Source of the DNA: Acipenser ruthenus
Taxonomy: Eukaryota; Chordata; Actinopteri; Acipenseriformes; Acipenseridae
Assembly (NCBI RefSeq): GCF_902713425.1
Contig: NC_081241.1
Span: 7,065,263 to 7,129,262 of the forward strand
DNA: 64,000 nucleotides
Reading direction: 5' to 3'
Positions within the stretch are counted from its first letter, which is position 1. Every line of letters starts with the position of its first letter. The translations under genes and the position numbers were made by a program. Below, piece after piece: positions 45,233 through 56,672 of this stretch. A model generated the notes under the pieces. The model searched no databases, was not told the DNA's origin, and saw only the letters and a program-made list of their open reading frames with translations.

Positions 45233-45690
45233 ACAGTTTTGTGCTGTAAGAAAACCTTTGTATTAAACTCCCTGTCTGTCCTCTCCACTCCTCGGGTGAA
45301 GGGAATTTTCAATCTGACAAAACTTTGGATGAAAGTTAGGGGGTAAAACGGCGCCACCTGCAGAGTGAAACAAGGTGAATTATTTGTTTTTACACTTGGA
45401 GCCGAGGCAGCCTCATTTTTACAGTTTAATCTCTTTCAGGTTAGTGTTTTTGTAATTGTAAACACTCACAAGTGTACAGCTGTTTCAGCATAACATGTTC
45501 AATATGTCCTGAGTATTTATTGATTACAAACACATAAATAGAACCAAGTGGCAGACTTAGTTGGCATCTCTGCACAGTGCTAGAATTCCCACAGCAAGTA
45601 CTGATAAGTATCTCTTAAGTTGTTTGTAGATCACTAAATAATTCCACAATGTCTTCCTATATTGCACTTCCATTGGCTACATAGGTCTGA
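45233..45690 (+). other. 3' flank shared with the minus-strand TRIM
   Basis: Inverted match of 19270-19731. Marks the outer extent of the duplicated segment that I can follow. Confidence 0.7.
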
Positions 45691-46840
45691 AATTTAGTTT
45701 ATTGTTTATTAATTTATTGTTTATTGTTATTCAAAGCACTGTTTAAGGTCAATCTATATATAATCAGGTTTTAAATTAAACCCAAAACACAAATGTAAAT
45801 AAGCACCATTTTAATAACCATTTTTTATGTTTCTGTACTTTAATGCAAACATTTTTCCTTTAAATGTTTTGTAAAGTTTTTAATTTTCAATAAATGATTT
45901 GTTCTGCACCTACTTCTGAAATTAACATAAACTAAGTGGTCTGTCAACAGCAGCTGCTCTCTGGAAACGTGACGTGCACAGAAAAGCTTTGGAGAAAATG
46001 TTAAACACACATAAAATATATTCTACTATAACAATAACCACACAGTGTTGCTTTAACTAAACAATACCAGCAGACCAGCCTATTTCATACAGGTCTTTGT
46101 CCAGTGACTACTGGGTCTGGTGTAAGAAGAAAAAAACAGTAATTCAGCCTATTGTATCTTTCAAAGGTTTGCCTGCCAGTTGAAGGAGCCAATGATAGCA
46201 GGGTAATACTATTGTGAAGCTGCTCAAAGAACACTACAGGTACAGACCTGAATCCTCCCAGAAGCTGAGGGTGTGAAGTATAGAAGAACTGAAATGTCCT
46301 CTCTGGATAGACAAACACCAAAAAGATAACAAAGTTACAAACTGAATGAAAGGAGACAGTACAATATTGTGGATAGAATAAAAGCAGGTTTTTCACATCT
46401 TCAGCATGCCCAGCTGGCACAAGCCATGTTGTCTTCAGAGCGCGAGCTCAGGGTCAAATGATTTCAGTCGCTTCTCGACTCTGGGATCAAGCTAGCAGAC
46501 AATTCCAGGTGGTTAGTCAAGCTAACAGCTCCTAAAAGACTAAAACATCCCATTTAAAACACATGAAAGCCCCGTGCAGCCAGTCTACCCAGGCTAAGTG
46601 CTTGAGAAAGAGAGAGGGAGAGAGATCTAAAGGGAAGGGGTGTATATCTCACTGCTCATGAACACACTGCTCCCAGGTAGGAAACCCACTGATCCTCAAC
46701 TACTGCTCCTAGTGATCTCACACAGCTCCAATCCTCCAAGTCCACAACTTGAGTTGCAATCTGGTTTCTCAGCTTCTCACACAGCACAGCACACAGCTCA
46801 CAACTTACAGCTCCCAGCTCCAGCACAGTTCATCTCCAGT
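45691..46840. other. Intergenic DNA
   Basis: No gene recognised. Low-complexity A/T stretches and a CA/CTCC-rich end leading into the 65-bp repeats. Confidence 0.35.
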
Positions 46841-47034
46841 ACCCCCTCCTCAACACTCCCCACCCCACACTGTATACTCTCAATCCATCACTTCTCATTA
46901 ACAGCACCCCCTCCTCAACACTCACCACCCCACACTGTATACTCTCAATCCATCACTTCTCATTAACAGCACCCCCTCCTCAACACTCCCCACCCCACAC
47001 TATATACTCTCAATCCATCACTTCTCGTCAGCTA
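46841..47034. repeat. Three tandem 65-bp units
   Basis: Units start ACCCCCTCCTCAACACTC at 46841, 46906 and 46971; nearly identical. Confidence 0.95.
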
Positions 47035-47570
47035 GAAAAGCTGCACACCTCCAGCTCTTGCATACCTTAGTTTTAAACCCACTGAAGGTGAGAGCATAGT
47101 GAAAAGTCCATCGCAATTCTGTTTTACAATGTGCCACTTTAGAATCAGCTTGTTTCCCCTCTTCACTGGTCAGCAAGGGGGTCAGTAAGGTGTGGAATGG
47201 ATTGGATTGGAATGTGTGTCCCTGGAGAAGTGCAGAATCCCTGGCCTCTGTTCTGGGAGTCCGATCTGCTCGTTTTATTAACCTGGTTTTATCACAGTTT
47301 GGAGCTGCACTGCTGGAGGAGTGCTTGGAGAGGCTGAAGAAGTTGTTTTCAGATAACCAGTTCCCTGACACTGAGCCACTTTCTCTAACCTGCTAGTCTC
47401 CCCCGCAGTGGATCAATACTGTGATGAACCTGGACATGTGCTGAGGTTTGGGACCTGATCTAGTCTGTCTCTAACAGCGCTGATGAAAAGACCTTCAGCG
47501 AGGGAGGCTGGGTGTGGATGACACTGCCCAAGCCACCGCTCCCTCAAAGATCAGGGTCCTTCAATGGAGG
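47035..47570. other. Intergenic DNA
   Basis: A short plus frame (47190-47396) ends with ECLERLKKLFSDNQFPDTEP, but I recognise no family and call no gene. Confidence 0.3.
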
Positions 47571-47790
47571 ATTCTGTACACCATGTAGAGTACAAATCCA
47601 AGGAGAATATGAGGAGGTTGTATAATGCAGTGGTGAGACCACACTTACAGGACTGGGTCCAAGTCTGGTCAGCACAGCACCAAAGGGACACTGTGGACAA
47701 GGAGAGAGTGCAACAAAGACCAACCAGACTAATCACAGGGCTTAGAGGACTGAGCTATGGAGTAGGCTGAAAAACAAATGGCAAACTATT
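47571..47790 (+). mobile_element. CR1/L2-type LINE fragment of a second lineage
   Basis: Reads SKENMRRLYNAVVRPHLQDW, then RVQQRPTRLITGLRGLSYG, the same ORF2 region as the other CR1 copies but diverged from them. Confidence 0.65.
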
Positions 47791-47872
47791 TCCTTAGAAC
47801 GTCTTCACTCAGCGGAAAGGTACCTGATGAGTCAGTACAAGTTCAAGGTAAATCTAGGTTTTAAGGTGTTTA

Positions 47873-47897
47873 TATATATATATATATATATATATAC
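47873..47897. repeat. (AT)n microsatellite
   Basis: Short AT run. Confidence 0.9.
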
Positions 47898-48205
47898 AAT
47901 AAAACTTGCGTTACATGTTTCAAAAGGTACTTCATTTCTTGTGGTAAAGCCCTTTGTGTCATGTTAAGTTCCAGGACTTTACCACTGTTTGTGTTTGTGT
48001 GGGTGCGTCAATAACAAGTCTAGTCATCAAGCTGTTTTTAAGCACATTTTTTATTCAAAAACAAACAAAACAGAGAAATCTAAATGAAGAGTTTAAACAA
48101 AACCTGTGTCTGAACTAAACTTTAACAAAACACTAAACTATCTGTCTGGGCGCCTTTTTTCCCTAATCAGTATTTGTAAAGATAGTTTTTACCTTGCAGC
48201 TCTTT

Positions 48206-48208
48206 CGC

Positions 48209-48260
<52 letters not shown>
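48206..48260. repeat. (CTTT)n microsatellite
   Basis: About 13 TTTC units. Confidence 0.95.
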
Positions 48261-49554
48261 GCCTGGGTAGGGGTGACCTAAGTCTGACTTAGCATTTCAA
48301 ATCAGTTACAGTATCCTAAAGCGAACACCGATGTGTAGTCTTATATTAATCAGTACATATGCGCAGAGCAATGCAAAGATAATGTATTTTATAGACCGAA
48401 ATATATTTTTTTAGATATTTAAAATGATGTTGAATTATATTTCCGTTTTTGATTTCCCCAATAATGTATTTTTTTCATCAGCGAGCATAAAAACACAGGG
48501 CGAGACAAACTTTGCATTTGAAATCGCAGTTAATCAGAACACGTGACACAAACCCCAGTCCAAACGAATCCGATTCTAGTGCCGTGTTTACAGGATAGGG
48601 GAAAAACAACATTTCGGTTCCATTTCCTCAATGATCATTCTTACTATCTGTGACGTGTCGTCACTTCCATGCGCCTCGGCTTTAAATGCTGCAATGCTGA
48701 ATATACCCGCCACTGCAAGAGATGGAATATACAGTATTTAGGGTTTTAATCGATAAAAACTGATAAAACACCCCCGATACAAAAAATTAATAAATAAACC
48801 GATGGATAGCCAATAAACACAGGAAAGCCCCGGAAAAACTGTGGAAATGGTTAATCTATTCATGTTTACCCTTTTCACATTAAAAAATAAAACCTACTAC
48901 AAAAATAATAAATAAGAAAGGCTGTCTGGCTTCAAAGACTACGTTCCCCAGAAGCCCCGGGGTTAATGAATTAAGGGAAGAGTCTGCCGACATATAAAGA
49001 AGCCTGCAGATCACTCGTGGTGGGTAGCAGTGGTGTATACACCACCAGAGAGATCTACAGCCGTCTGGAAATCCCAGCGTGAAAGGTTTTCGTTGTTGGA
49101 AGTTTTCTTGATAATTCGCTCGTTATAAAAAGAAAGTCTCTTATGTTAAGAACCAGTTTAATTTATTTGCTGTTTTCGGTTCACTGCAGTAGTATTGTTT
49201 AATATTGTGAAAACATGCCGGTTTATTTGTTTAGTTGTAGCAGAGAGTGAGTATAAACTCTGAATATTAGAAAGTACACAGAGCCCGTCTCTGGTCCTGG
49301 CGGGGCCGGCGCCGGTGATACAGTTTAGAGAAGGGACACGTTTGATTTTTGTTAAAGTGTACTGTGTGGAATTTGGCAAACAAAACACTCAGCCAACCGG
49401 ACAAAATTTATAAACATTTATTTGGGTTTGTGTACTGTGTGGAACTGGACAAAGAAAATACACAGACAACGGGACAAAGTTTTTGGATCTTTGTTTAGTG
49501 TTTAAACACACACCAGTTTTATTACTGTTGTTACCACTGTTCCACGATATCAGG
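48261..49554. other. Intergenic DNA
   Basis: 48930-49010 has TTCAAAGACTACGTTCCCCA and CATATAAAGAAG, resembling the motif at 55180-55280 and possibly part of an LTR-like repeat. GC rises around 48540-48720. No exon recognised. Confidence 0.35.
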
Positions 49555-49985
49555 AGCTATTGTATTATTTCAACGCACCCCAGTTACTTACCTAGGGCAG
49601 CAGTGTGGAGTAGTGGTTAGGGCTCTGGACTCTTGACCGGAGGGTCGAGCAAGGTACTTTACCTAGATTGCTCCAGTAAAGACCCAACTGTATAAATGGG
49701 GAATTGTATGTAAAAATAATGTGATATCTTGTAATAATTGTAAGTCGCCCTGGATAAGGGTGTCTGCTAAGAAATAAATAATAATAATAATACAGTTCAC
49801 CTCTAGCAGGAGCTATTGTACTGTTTCAACGCACTCCAGTTTACTTACCTGGGATACAGTTTCACCACTATAGCAGGAGCTATCGTATTGTTTCCATGCT
49901 CCCAGTCACTACGATAGCACCAGCTATTGTACTGTTTCCGTGCTCCAGCACAGGGAGCCAGTTCCAGTATACTTACCTGTGTGCT
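49555..49985. repeat. Degenerate tandem array interrupted by a SINE
   Basis: Units of about 45-60 bases containing GGAGCTATTGTA(C/T)T(G/A)TTTC and CAGTTTACTTACCT start near 49553, 49808, 49869 and 49919. A SINE lies between the first and second. Confidence 0.75.
49593..49795 (+). mobile_element. SINE family A, internally deleted
   Basis: Head GCAGTGTGGAGTAGTGGTTA, then a jump from GGAGGGTC to GAGCAAGGTACTTTACC that removes the B-box part, then the tail GTAAGTCGCCCTGGATAAGG and AAT repeats. Confidence 0.88.
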
Positions 49986-50282
49986 CGCCGTGCTTCAGCA
50001 GAGGGAGCAGTTGCCCACGATCTCACTCACCTGTTCCTTCGCTTCACCAAGGAACAGCAGACAGGAAACCATACTAAGACTGGTCCAACACAATCTTCCT
50101 GGGGTAGGCCTAGACAGGGAAACAAAGTGAGCCAGTTAGAGGCCCATACAGGGCATGTTCATTGGGTGGTGGGAAACAAATCTTGTTTTATATTTTAATA
50201 AAGTTACTCACCGGTGTAATTACACGACTCTGTCTATTTTCTGCCAGAAATACGGTGCCCTCGGGAGGGCATCTTTCACAAT

Positions 50283-50600
50283 ATATTTCCCAGTGCTGTT
50301 GGGCAATGTCCCGCCTTCCTGACTTGCATCTATCATTGATTCGTTCAGAATACTTTAAACCCGCCCCAACTACTGAGTGACAGCACATTCCTATATTTCT
50401 ATTGGAGACTCCGCTTGCAAGATTTAAAACGAGATTACAGTCAGGATGGAGGCTTGTTAGCGGGGTTTCAAGCTGTATTAGTTAAAATACTGAGGATTTA
50501 AAACACAATTGTGGCGAAATGTACAAAAATGCCTCCAGACAAAAACCCCAGATGTGCCGAGACCAGAAGGATTTCACTGCGGAAGACAGCAAAGGAAAGA
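50283..50600 (+). repeat. Dispersed sequence shared with 25370-25640
   Basis: Second copy, same orientation, with CCTTCCTGACTTGCATCTAT and CACTGCGGAAGACAGCAAAG. Confidence 0.6.
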
Positions 50601-50849
50601 AGGGACAGCTTAAGTGTGCAAGTCCTGTCCAGTTACTACTATACATATTTTGACAGAAAAAAAAAAACTCAAGCATTTTGGAAAGTAACCGAAAACACTA
50701 ATTTCATACAATATATCAAAAACTAAATCCCCGAAAAAAACGATTTACATAAAACTCAAATAGCTAAAAATAAGCACCGAAAAAAATAAAATTAAGCCCT
50801 AAATATATTCATGATGTATTTAAGAGAATGTCTGAATAAATTAAATACA

Positions 50850-51082
50850 TTTATACATTTACTTCTTAGCAGATGCCCTTATCTACTTACAATTGTTACA
50901 AGATATCACATTATTTTTTACATAGTTACCCATTTATACAGGTGTTTTTTTTTTTACTGGAGCAATCTAGGTAAAGTATCTTGTTCAAGGGTACTGCAGC
51001 AGTGTCCCCCACCTGGGATTGAACCCACAACCCTCCAGTCAAGAGTCCAGAGCCCTAACCACTACTCCACACTGCTGCATAG
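50850..51082 (-). mobile_element. SINE family A, minus orientation
   Basis: CTTAGCAGATGCCCTTATCT at the tail end; ACCACTACTCCACACTGCTG at the head end. Confidence 0.88.
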
Positions 51083-51671
51083 CCAATTTATAATTTTGAT
51101 ATTTAAACACAGTAGCCTATATACTCTTGCCATTTCTCTTAATATGGGAATTAGTAACTCGCCAGTTCACAGCTATGGCGATCTTTGCCCAGGCTTTCTT
51201 TTGCTCATTAACAGTAATGGCATTATGATTTTACATTTATGTAATGTTTGTTTACATTACATCTAATTTAGTTAGTTTCTCGGTTTCAAAGAATGAGTAA
51301 TATTTCCCCTTATAGACAACAATGTCTATAACTATGTCAATTAAGTATCGAATAGTATTTTTAAATCAAAGAAAATAATTGAAAAATGCGCATGCCATAT
51401 TTTTAATACTTGTTGCTGTTTCTACCAGGAAACAAATACAGAAACATTTAATTGTGTTCGAGCAATTTTATATCACTTTAGATTTACTGTTCAAGTACAG
51501 CTTAAGTCCAGCTTCCAGTCAAGTCAAGTCTGTGATATTGCAACCCTTTCTTAAGCCAGACTTACTCTAGCCCGACAGTAGTTATACGCTATTGCAGATA
51601 TCACCATGTTCATTTTTAACCAATGATAATGCAGCATTTGGTTTTGACAGGTGCCCTTAGCCAATCAGGAT
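51083..51671. other. Intergenic DNA
   Basis: No gene or repeat recognised. Confidence 0.3.
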
Positions 51672-51836
51672 CGACCGGAAGTCCCGCCTCCTAGTTCCTG
51701 TACGTGTTGTAGGCTTTAAGCAATTCCGGAAGTCCCACCCCTCCCATCCTGTCACATGTTTGTAGTTTTAATGTAAATATGGCAATCCCACCTCCCATCC
51801 TGTCACGTGTTTGTAGTCTTTAAGGCACTTTTGGAA
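51672..51836. repeat. Three degenerate tandem units with ETS-type words
   Basis: Units contain CCGGAAGTCCC(G/A)CC (twice), CCCATCCTGTCACATGTTTG / CACGTGTTTGTAG and TTTAA. CCGGAAGT is the ETS core; CACGTG is an E-box. Confidence 0.65.
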
Positions 51837-51839
51837 ACC

Positions 51840-52895
51840 GTGTTCCATGACTGTAGTTTATCACATTAAAATGGGGAATTAAACAAAGTTTTGGGGTATT
51901 ATTTTTTAATTTGTGTTATATGTGTTATTTCAGAAAAATAAATGGATCAGTGAAATGGGGAAAAAACAAGGGGAATACATGGGTTTAAAAAAAAGCTTTT
52001 AAGAAAAATAAAATAAGGTTGAAAACAGGGGTATACAGTTTGTTATGTTCTTTATTTCAGATAAATAAAATGAGCCGTACAAATTGGAAAAACAAAAAGG
52101 TACAAAATGTTGAAAAAATAAATAAATAAAAATAGCTTGAAAGTGTTAAAGCATTAAAATGTTAAAACAAGGATATTTGACTAAGAAAAGACTTAAGATC
52201 CGATGGCCGTATGTCCTCGTGGTAGATGCAGATTTTATTGATACAAATAGATATTATTAAAAAAATAAATAAGCTTGGAAATGTTAAAACAGTTTGTTAA
52301 AATGTATAGAGTTGACAAATAAAATAATTTTTGAAAAGTGTTAAAACAAGGTTACCACGCTTGTACTTAAAAATGAAAAACAGTTTAAAAGTGGAGAAAT
52401 GTGAATTGTTAAAACCTGCAGAGAACAGAGACCCGTGTTTGTTGAAAAAAAGACTAAAAACGTGTTAAACATTTAAAACACTTCTTAACCAACACATAAA
52501 TAAATAAATAAACACAATAAAATATGAGACCCTGTATACATGGTTAAGTCAACATTTTAAAAAAAAAAACCTTATTGCATTATTTATTTTACACAGCTTG
52601 AGACCCACGCACGTGTAAAGGCAACACAAGCACTTCTGAAATGTCCCTACAAAGTGTCTTGAGTTTAAAACATTAAAAACCCCAATATAAAAAAACAATA
52701 CAAACCTGGACTATCGGCTGCCATTATGCTAGACTTGCTCCAATGTATTTGCTTAAAGAAAAAACATTTTTAAAATAAAACCTTAAATGTGTCTGAGGCA
52801 AGCAGAACACTGTTGTACACTAAACTGTGCCTCGCATGGAGCTAAGGGGTGTCGCTCGAAGATATGAAACTAGGGGCCCCTGCACTGGCTAACAG
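51840..52895. other. AT-rich intergenic DNA
   Basis: Many runs of A and AAATAAATAAA. No coding sequence recognised. Confidence 0.4.
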
Positions 52896-52899
52896 CATC

Positions 52900-53206
52900 G
52901 CTGGTCATGTGCTCAGGGTGTTGCTGGTCATGTGATCATGGTGTTGCTGGTCATGTGCTCAGGGTGTTGCTGGTCATGTGATCATGGTGTTGCTGGTCAT
53001 CTGCTCAGGGTGTTGCTGGTCATGTGATCATGGTGTTGCTGGTCATGTGATCATGATGTTGCTGGTCATGTGCTCAGGGTGTTGCTGGTCATGTGCTCAG
53101 GGTGTTGCTGGTCATGTGCTCAGGGTGTTGCTGGTCATGTGCTCAGGGTGTTGCAGGTCATGTGCTCAGGGTGTTGCTGGTCATGTGCTCAGGGTGTTGC
53201 TGGTCG
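52900..53206. repeat. 23-bp minisatellite
   Basis: About 13 units of GGTGTTGCTGGTCATGTG(CTCAG), mixed with a variant ending ATCAT. Confidence 0.95.
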
Positions 53207-53582
53207 GTCAGTTTAGAAGATAAACGGTCCATAACCAATGGCGAATCATTGCAGTAAATGGAAAAAACAAGGTTGCAATGCAGTTACTTAAAAATGAAAA
53301 AAACAATTTAAAAGGGGAGAAATGCACACACTCACAAGCATACACACACTCACACGCATACACATTAGACTTCAAACAATTAATTGCTCGAAGTAGATGT
53401 TGATCACAATTTTTTTTTAATCGTTTCACATTACTAAGTGAAATACAATGAAAGCACTTGAAACAAACTGCCTATAGTCCATATGCATCGCAATGCAGTC
53501 TAACACGTTTGCCTAGAGATATATTTTGCATGATTTATTGGTATAGAACTTCTGACAGACACACCTATGACATTAGTCAGTG

Positions 53583-53586
<4 letters not shown>

Positions 53587-53635
<49 letters not shown>
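53587..53635. repeat. (TA)n microsatellite
   Basis: Pure TA run. Confidence 0.95.
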
Positions 53636-53637
<2 letters not shown>

Positions 53638-53914
53638 CTCAACCTGTTGGTTCATCAATAATACTCATAACTGCTACGACTACATTTTCAACCTTGCGTT
53701 GTGGTCACGTTCATGGGTCCTTGGTCAATGGTCACTTAACCCGGTTCTGTTGTGGTCAAAGTGCGATAACACACCCCTGATGAGATTGTATTTAAGAATG
53801 GAAGCCAGAAACAGACCCAGCATTCACCATTCCCAACTTAGATACCGAGTCCATTTTTATAGGGGTTCATAACAACTGCGTTCTGCATGGTCCTATTGTC
53901 CCACATGCTACACA

Positions 53915-54285
53915 TCTACTGGAGGAAAGGCACCTAGGAAGCTACCAAGGCTGCCCGAGAGCGTTCCCGCTACCAGCAGCATGAAAAAGCCTCATCGCTG
54001 CAGGCCTGGCACCGTGGCTCTGAGGGAGATCCGCCTCTACCAGAAATCCACGAGCTGCTCATCGGCAAGCTGCCTTTCCAACGGCTTGTCAGAGAAACCA
54101 CACAGGATTTCAAGACCGACCTGCGCTTCCAAAGCTCCGCTGTCAGGGCGCTGCAGGAGGCTAGCGAGGCTTACCTGGTCAGGCTCTTTGAGGACACCAA
54201 CCTGTGTGCCATTCACGCCAAGAGAGTCACCATCATGCCCAAAGACATCCAGCTGGCGCGCCGCATCCGCAGGGAGCGTGCTTAA
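53915..54285 (+). pseudogene. Histone H3 pseudogene
   Basis: Reads the H3 core: STGGKAPRK, then [20 protein letters not shown] and KST, then, one base shifted, [60 protein letters not shown] and [16 protein letters not shown] with a TAA at 54283. Compared with canonical H3 it lacks the first nine or so residues, has indels around residues 19-27, a one-base loss after KST and substitutions such as Met90 to Arg and Gly102 to Arg. It has no intron, and no H4, H2A or H2B is seen nearby. It is followed by a histone-type 3' stem-loop. Confidence 0.93.
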
Positions 54286-54322
54286 GCTGTAACCCCCTTA
54301 AAGAACTTGTTCTAAAACCAAA

Positions 54323-54338
54323 GGCTCTTTTAAGAGCC
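54323..54338 (+). terminator. Histone mRNA 3' stem-loop
   Basis: GGCTCTTTTAAGAGCC: six-base stem, four-base loop, followed by AACCA. It lies 38 bases after the H3 stop, as in replication-dependent histone genes. Confidence 0.9.
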
Positions 54339-54344
54339 AACCAA

Positions 54345-54458
54345 GTTCTATGAAAGATGGTTTTCCATTTTAAAAATTGTTACGTTTCTAAGTGGTTGTT
54401 TTAGAATTGAATACTAAGCTTTTCAAATGCAATGTTTTAATTGTGGCCTCTCTAACTC

Positions 54459-54493
<35 letters not shown>

Positions 54494-55016
54494 ATATCCT
54501 TTTTCATTAGTCAGAAGATACTGTGCTGCAAAAGGTCAGATAAGTACATGCGGGTTACACTCTATGCTTCTTTCAATAGAAATTAATTAATGATGCATCA
54601 TGGGTGTCTAAACCCATTTTTCTCTCCCAACATATAGTAAATAAATATGGGTGTCTACTGTCCTCACAGGTGCTGGAAAACAGATGTGTTTCTTTTTTTC
54701 TTTTTTTGTGCATTGGTATACTTAAATAAAAAGTGTATTAGTTCCCCACTCTGAGTCTACACTTTGACCCTCTGCATTATTTATTAGTTAAAAAAAAAAA
54801 AACATCTAGTGAGTTTGAAGCAGATTTCTATTCAGATGTCTTCCATATTTGCAGAGGGGGGCGGGGGCAGCAAGTGATGTTATTTCTAAAACCACTTCCT
54901 CATTTCAGAATGTGACCCAGAGCCAGAAGCATATTTATAGTTACAGGCAAGAAGTTTCCCCTTCAATATTTTCAGTTTGTTACAGTTTCAACAGTTTGTT
55001 ATGTAGGGGAAATTGT
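54345..55016. other. Intergenic DNA
   Basis: (CT)n at 54456-54494 and poly-A/T runs. No gene. Confidence 0.4.
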
Positions 55017-55018
55017 AA

Positions 55019-55045
<27 letters not shown>
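55017..55045. repeat. (AT)n microsatellite
   Basis: AT run bordering the LTR-like block. Confidence 0.9.
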
Positions 55046-55049
<4 letters not shown>

Positions 55050-55680
55050 CAAAGTGAACTATAAAATATATGGGAAAGTGGTGGACGGTGTGTATATTGG
55101 TCCAAGAGTGAAGAGAAGCCTGTATCCTCTCCATTGAATTTGGGTTACATAAGTAAGTTGTAGTCTTTGACTGCCAATGTCACAAAGACTACAATTCCCA
55201 GAGCTCCACAGGGGCGACCATTTTGAGACAAGGGTTTTCACCTGTCTCCAATTAGGCAGCCATAAAAGAGCATGGTTTTTTTTCAAACGCGAGTGTGTGC
55301 AAAGGGTATGACATGCAGAGAGACCGATACGTGCTGGAAACAGATTAAAGGTTGGTATTCTACCTAGGGGAAAACAATTGCTGCCTAGTTAAAGTGTTCT
55401 GTTTGGTCAGTAAACAGCTTAGCTGTCTGACTTTTAGAAAGGGGTAGTTAAAAGATAATTAAAAGGTTTAGTTAGTGCTCTTAATAAAGAGCTAGGTTTT
55501 GTTTGGTTTTTTTGTTTACGTTGTTGATATTTGATTTGTGTGACTCTGAATAAAGAGAACACGATAATAAACATACAGGCACCGCCCTGTTTACAATAAA
55601 ATACTGTTGTCCAGTGTGCTTGGTTCCGAAAGACTGTGTTCAAGACCCGGAAGAACCGTGACAAAACACCCCAGTCTGTC
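55046..55680. mobile_element. LTR-like block of unknown family
   Basis: It begins AGTGACAAAG and ends CTGTCACT, short inverted ends, lying between two AT microsatellites. Inside are a hairpin (GTAGTCTTTG at 55157 / CAAAGACTAC at 55182), a possible TATAA-like CATAAAAGAG and an AATAAA. No coding sequence. An LTR or a non-autonomous DNA element are both possible. Confidence 0.35.
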
Positions 55681-55683
55681 ACT

Positions 55684-55704
55684 ATATATATATATATATA
55701 TATA
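55684..55704. repeat. (TA)n microsatellite
   Basis: AT run on the other side of the LTR-like block. Confidence 0.9.
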
Positions 55705-56280
55705 ATTAATTCACTGTAAATTAGAAGGTATATGACAATAAAACTTAAAAATATCACTTTACAAAACGTCCATAAATTTGAAGTTTAAATAACAATTAAA
55801 AAATGAAGGAAAATAACAGTTGTTTTTTTGTTTTTTTTACTTTAATGCTCTTGTATTCAATAGCACAGCAAACCGTGGCACCAATATGATAACACAATAA
55901 CACTTTACAAAATTACTGTTCATATGAATGGTAAATAGCCATAAAAAGCTTAAGGTAAAATAGATTTTAAAATACAATACACATGCATTCTCTTATATGG
56001 CATGCCAAGGCATCTCAGAGCGCTGTACAAAACTAAACACAAGACACATGTAAAAAACAGGTCCAGTTCCAATCCCATAAAATATATTGAAAATCCCCAT
56101 CTAGAGCAGTGAGTTTAATCTTTTTAACTCAATGACCCACCAGTAAACATAAAAAATAATGCGACCCACTTTAAATTTGACTGATGATAAAATGTTACTC
56201 GAGAAATTTGCTTTTCTTTTGTTTCTTTTAAACACAATCCAAAGTCTGTGCAACAGCAGACTGACCAGAACATGAAGAAC
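55705..56280. other. Intergenic DNA
   Basis: No gene recognised. 55715-55815 and 57025-57085 share AAATTGAAGGTAAATAACCATTAAAAAATG-like wording (a short dispersed repeat). Confidence 0.35.
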
Positions 56281-56369
56281 ATGAAGAACATGAAGAAGAA
56301 GAAGAAGAAGAAGAAGAAGAAGAAGAAGAAGAAGAAGAAGAAGAAGAAGAAGAAGAAGAAGAAGAAGAA
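56281..56369. repeat. (AAG)n microsatellite at the gap edge
   Basis: About 25 AAG units running into the Ns; the poly-Lys and poly-Leu frames across it are artefacts. Confidence 0.95.
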
Positions 56370-56569
56370 NNNNNNNNNNNNNNNNNNNNNNNNNNNNNNN
56401 NNNNNNNNNNNNNNNNNNNNNNNNNNNNNNNNNNNNNNNNNNNNNNNNNNNNNNNNNNNNNNNNNNNNNNNNNNNNNNNNNNNNNNNNNNNNNNNNNNNN
56501 NNNNNNNNNNNNNNNNNNNNNNNNNNNNNNNNNNNNNNNNNNNNNNNNNNNNNNNNNNNNNNNNNNNNN
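56370..56569. other. Assembly gap, 200 Ns
   Basis: Exactly 200 N, a conventional placeholder size, so the true length is unknown. Confidence 0.99.
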
Positions 56570-56672
56570 TTGTATGTAAAATAATGTGAAATAATGTATA
56601 ATGTGATATCTTGTAACAATTGTAAGTCGCCCTGGATAAGGGCGTCTGCTAAGAAATAAATAATAATATGGT
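56570..56672 (+). mobile_element. SINE family A, tail only (rest in the gap)
   Basis: TTGTATGTAAAATAATGTG, GTAAGTCGCCCTGGATAAGG and GCGTCTGCTAAG, then an AAT tail. The head lies in the Ns. Confidence 0.85.

Noticed and set aside
52900-53206. Regular repeats that could suggest a CRISPR array
   Set aside because: Units are contiguous with no unique spacers and the DNA is vertebrate; this is a minisatellite.
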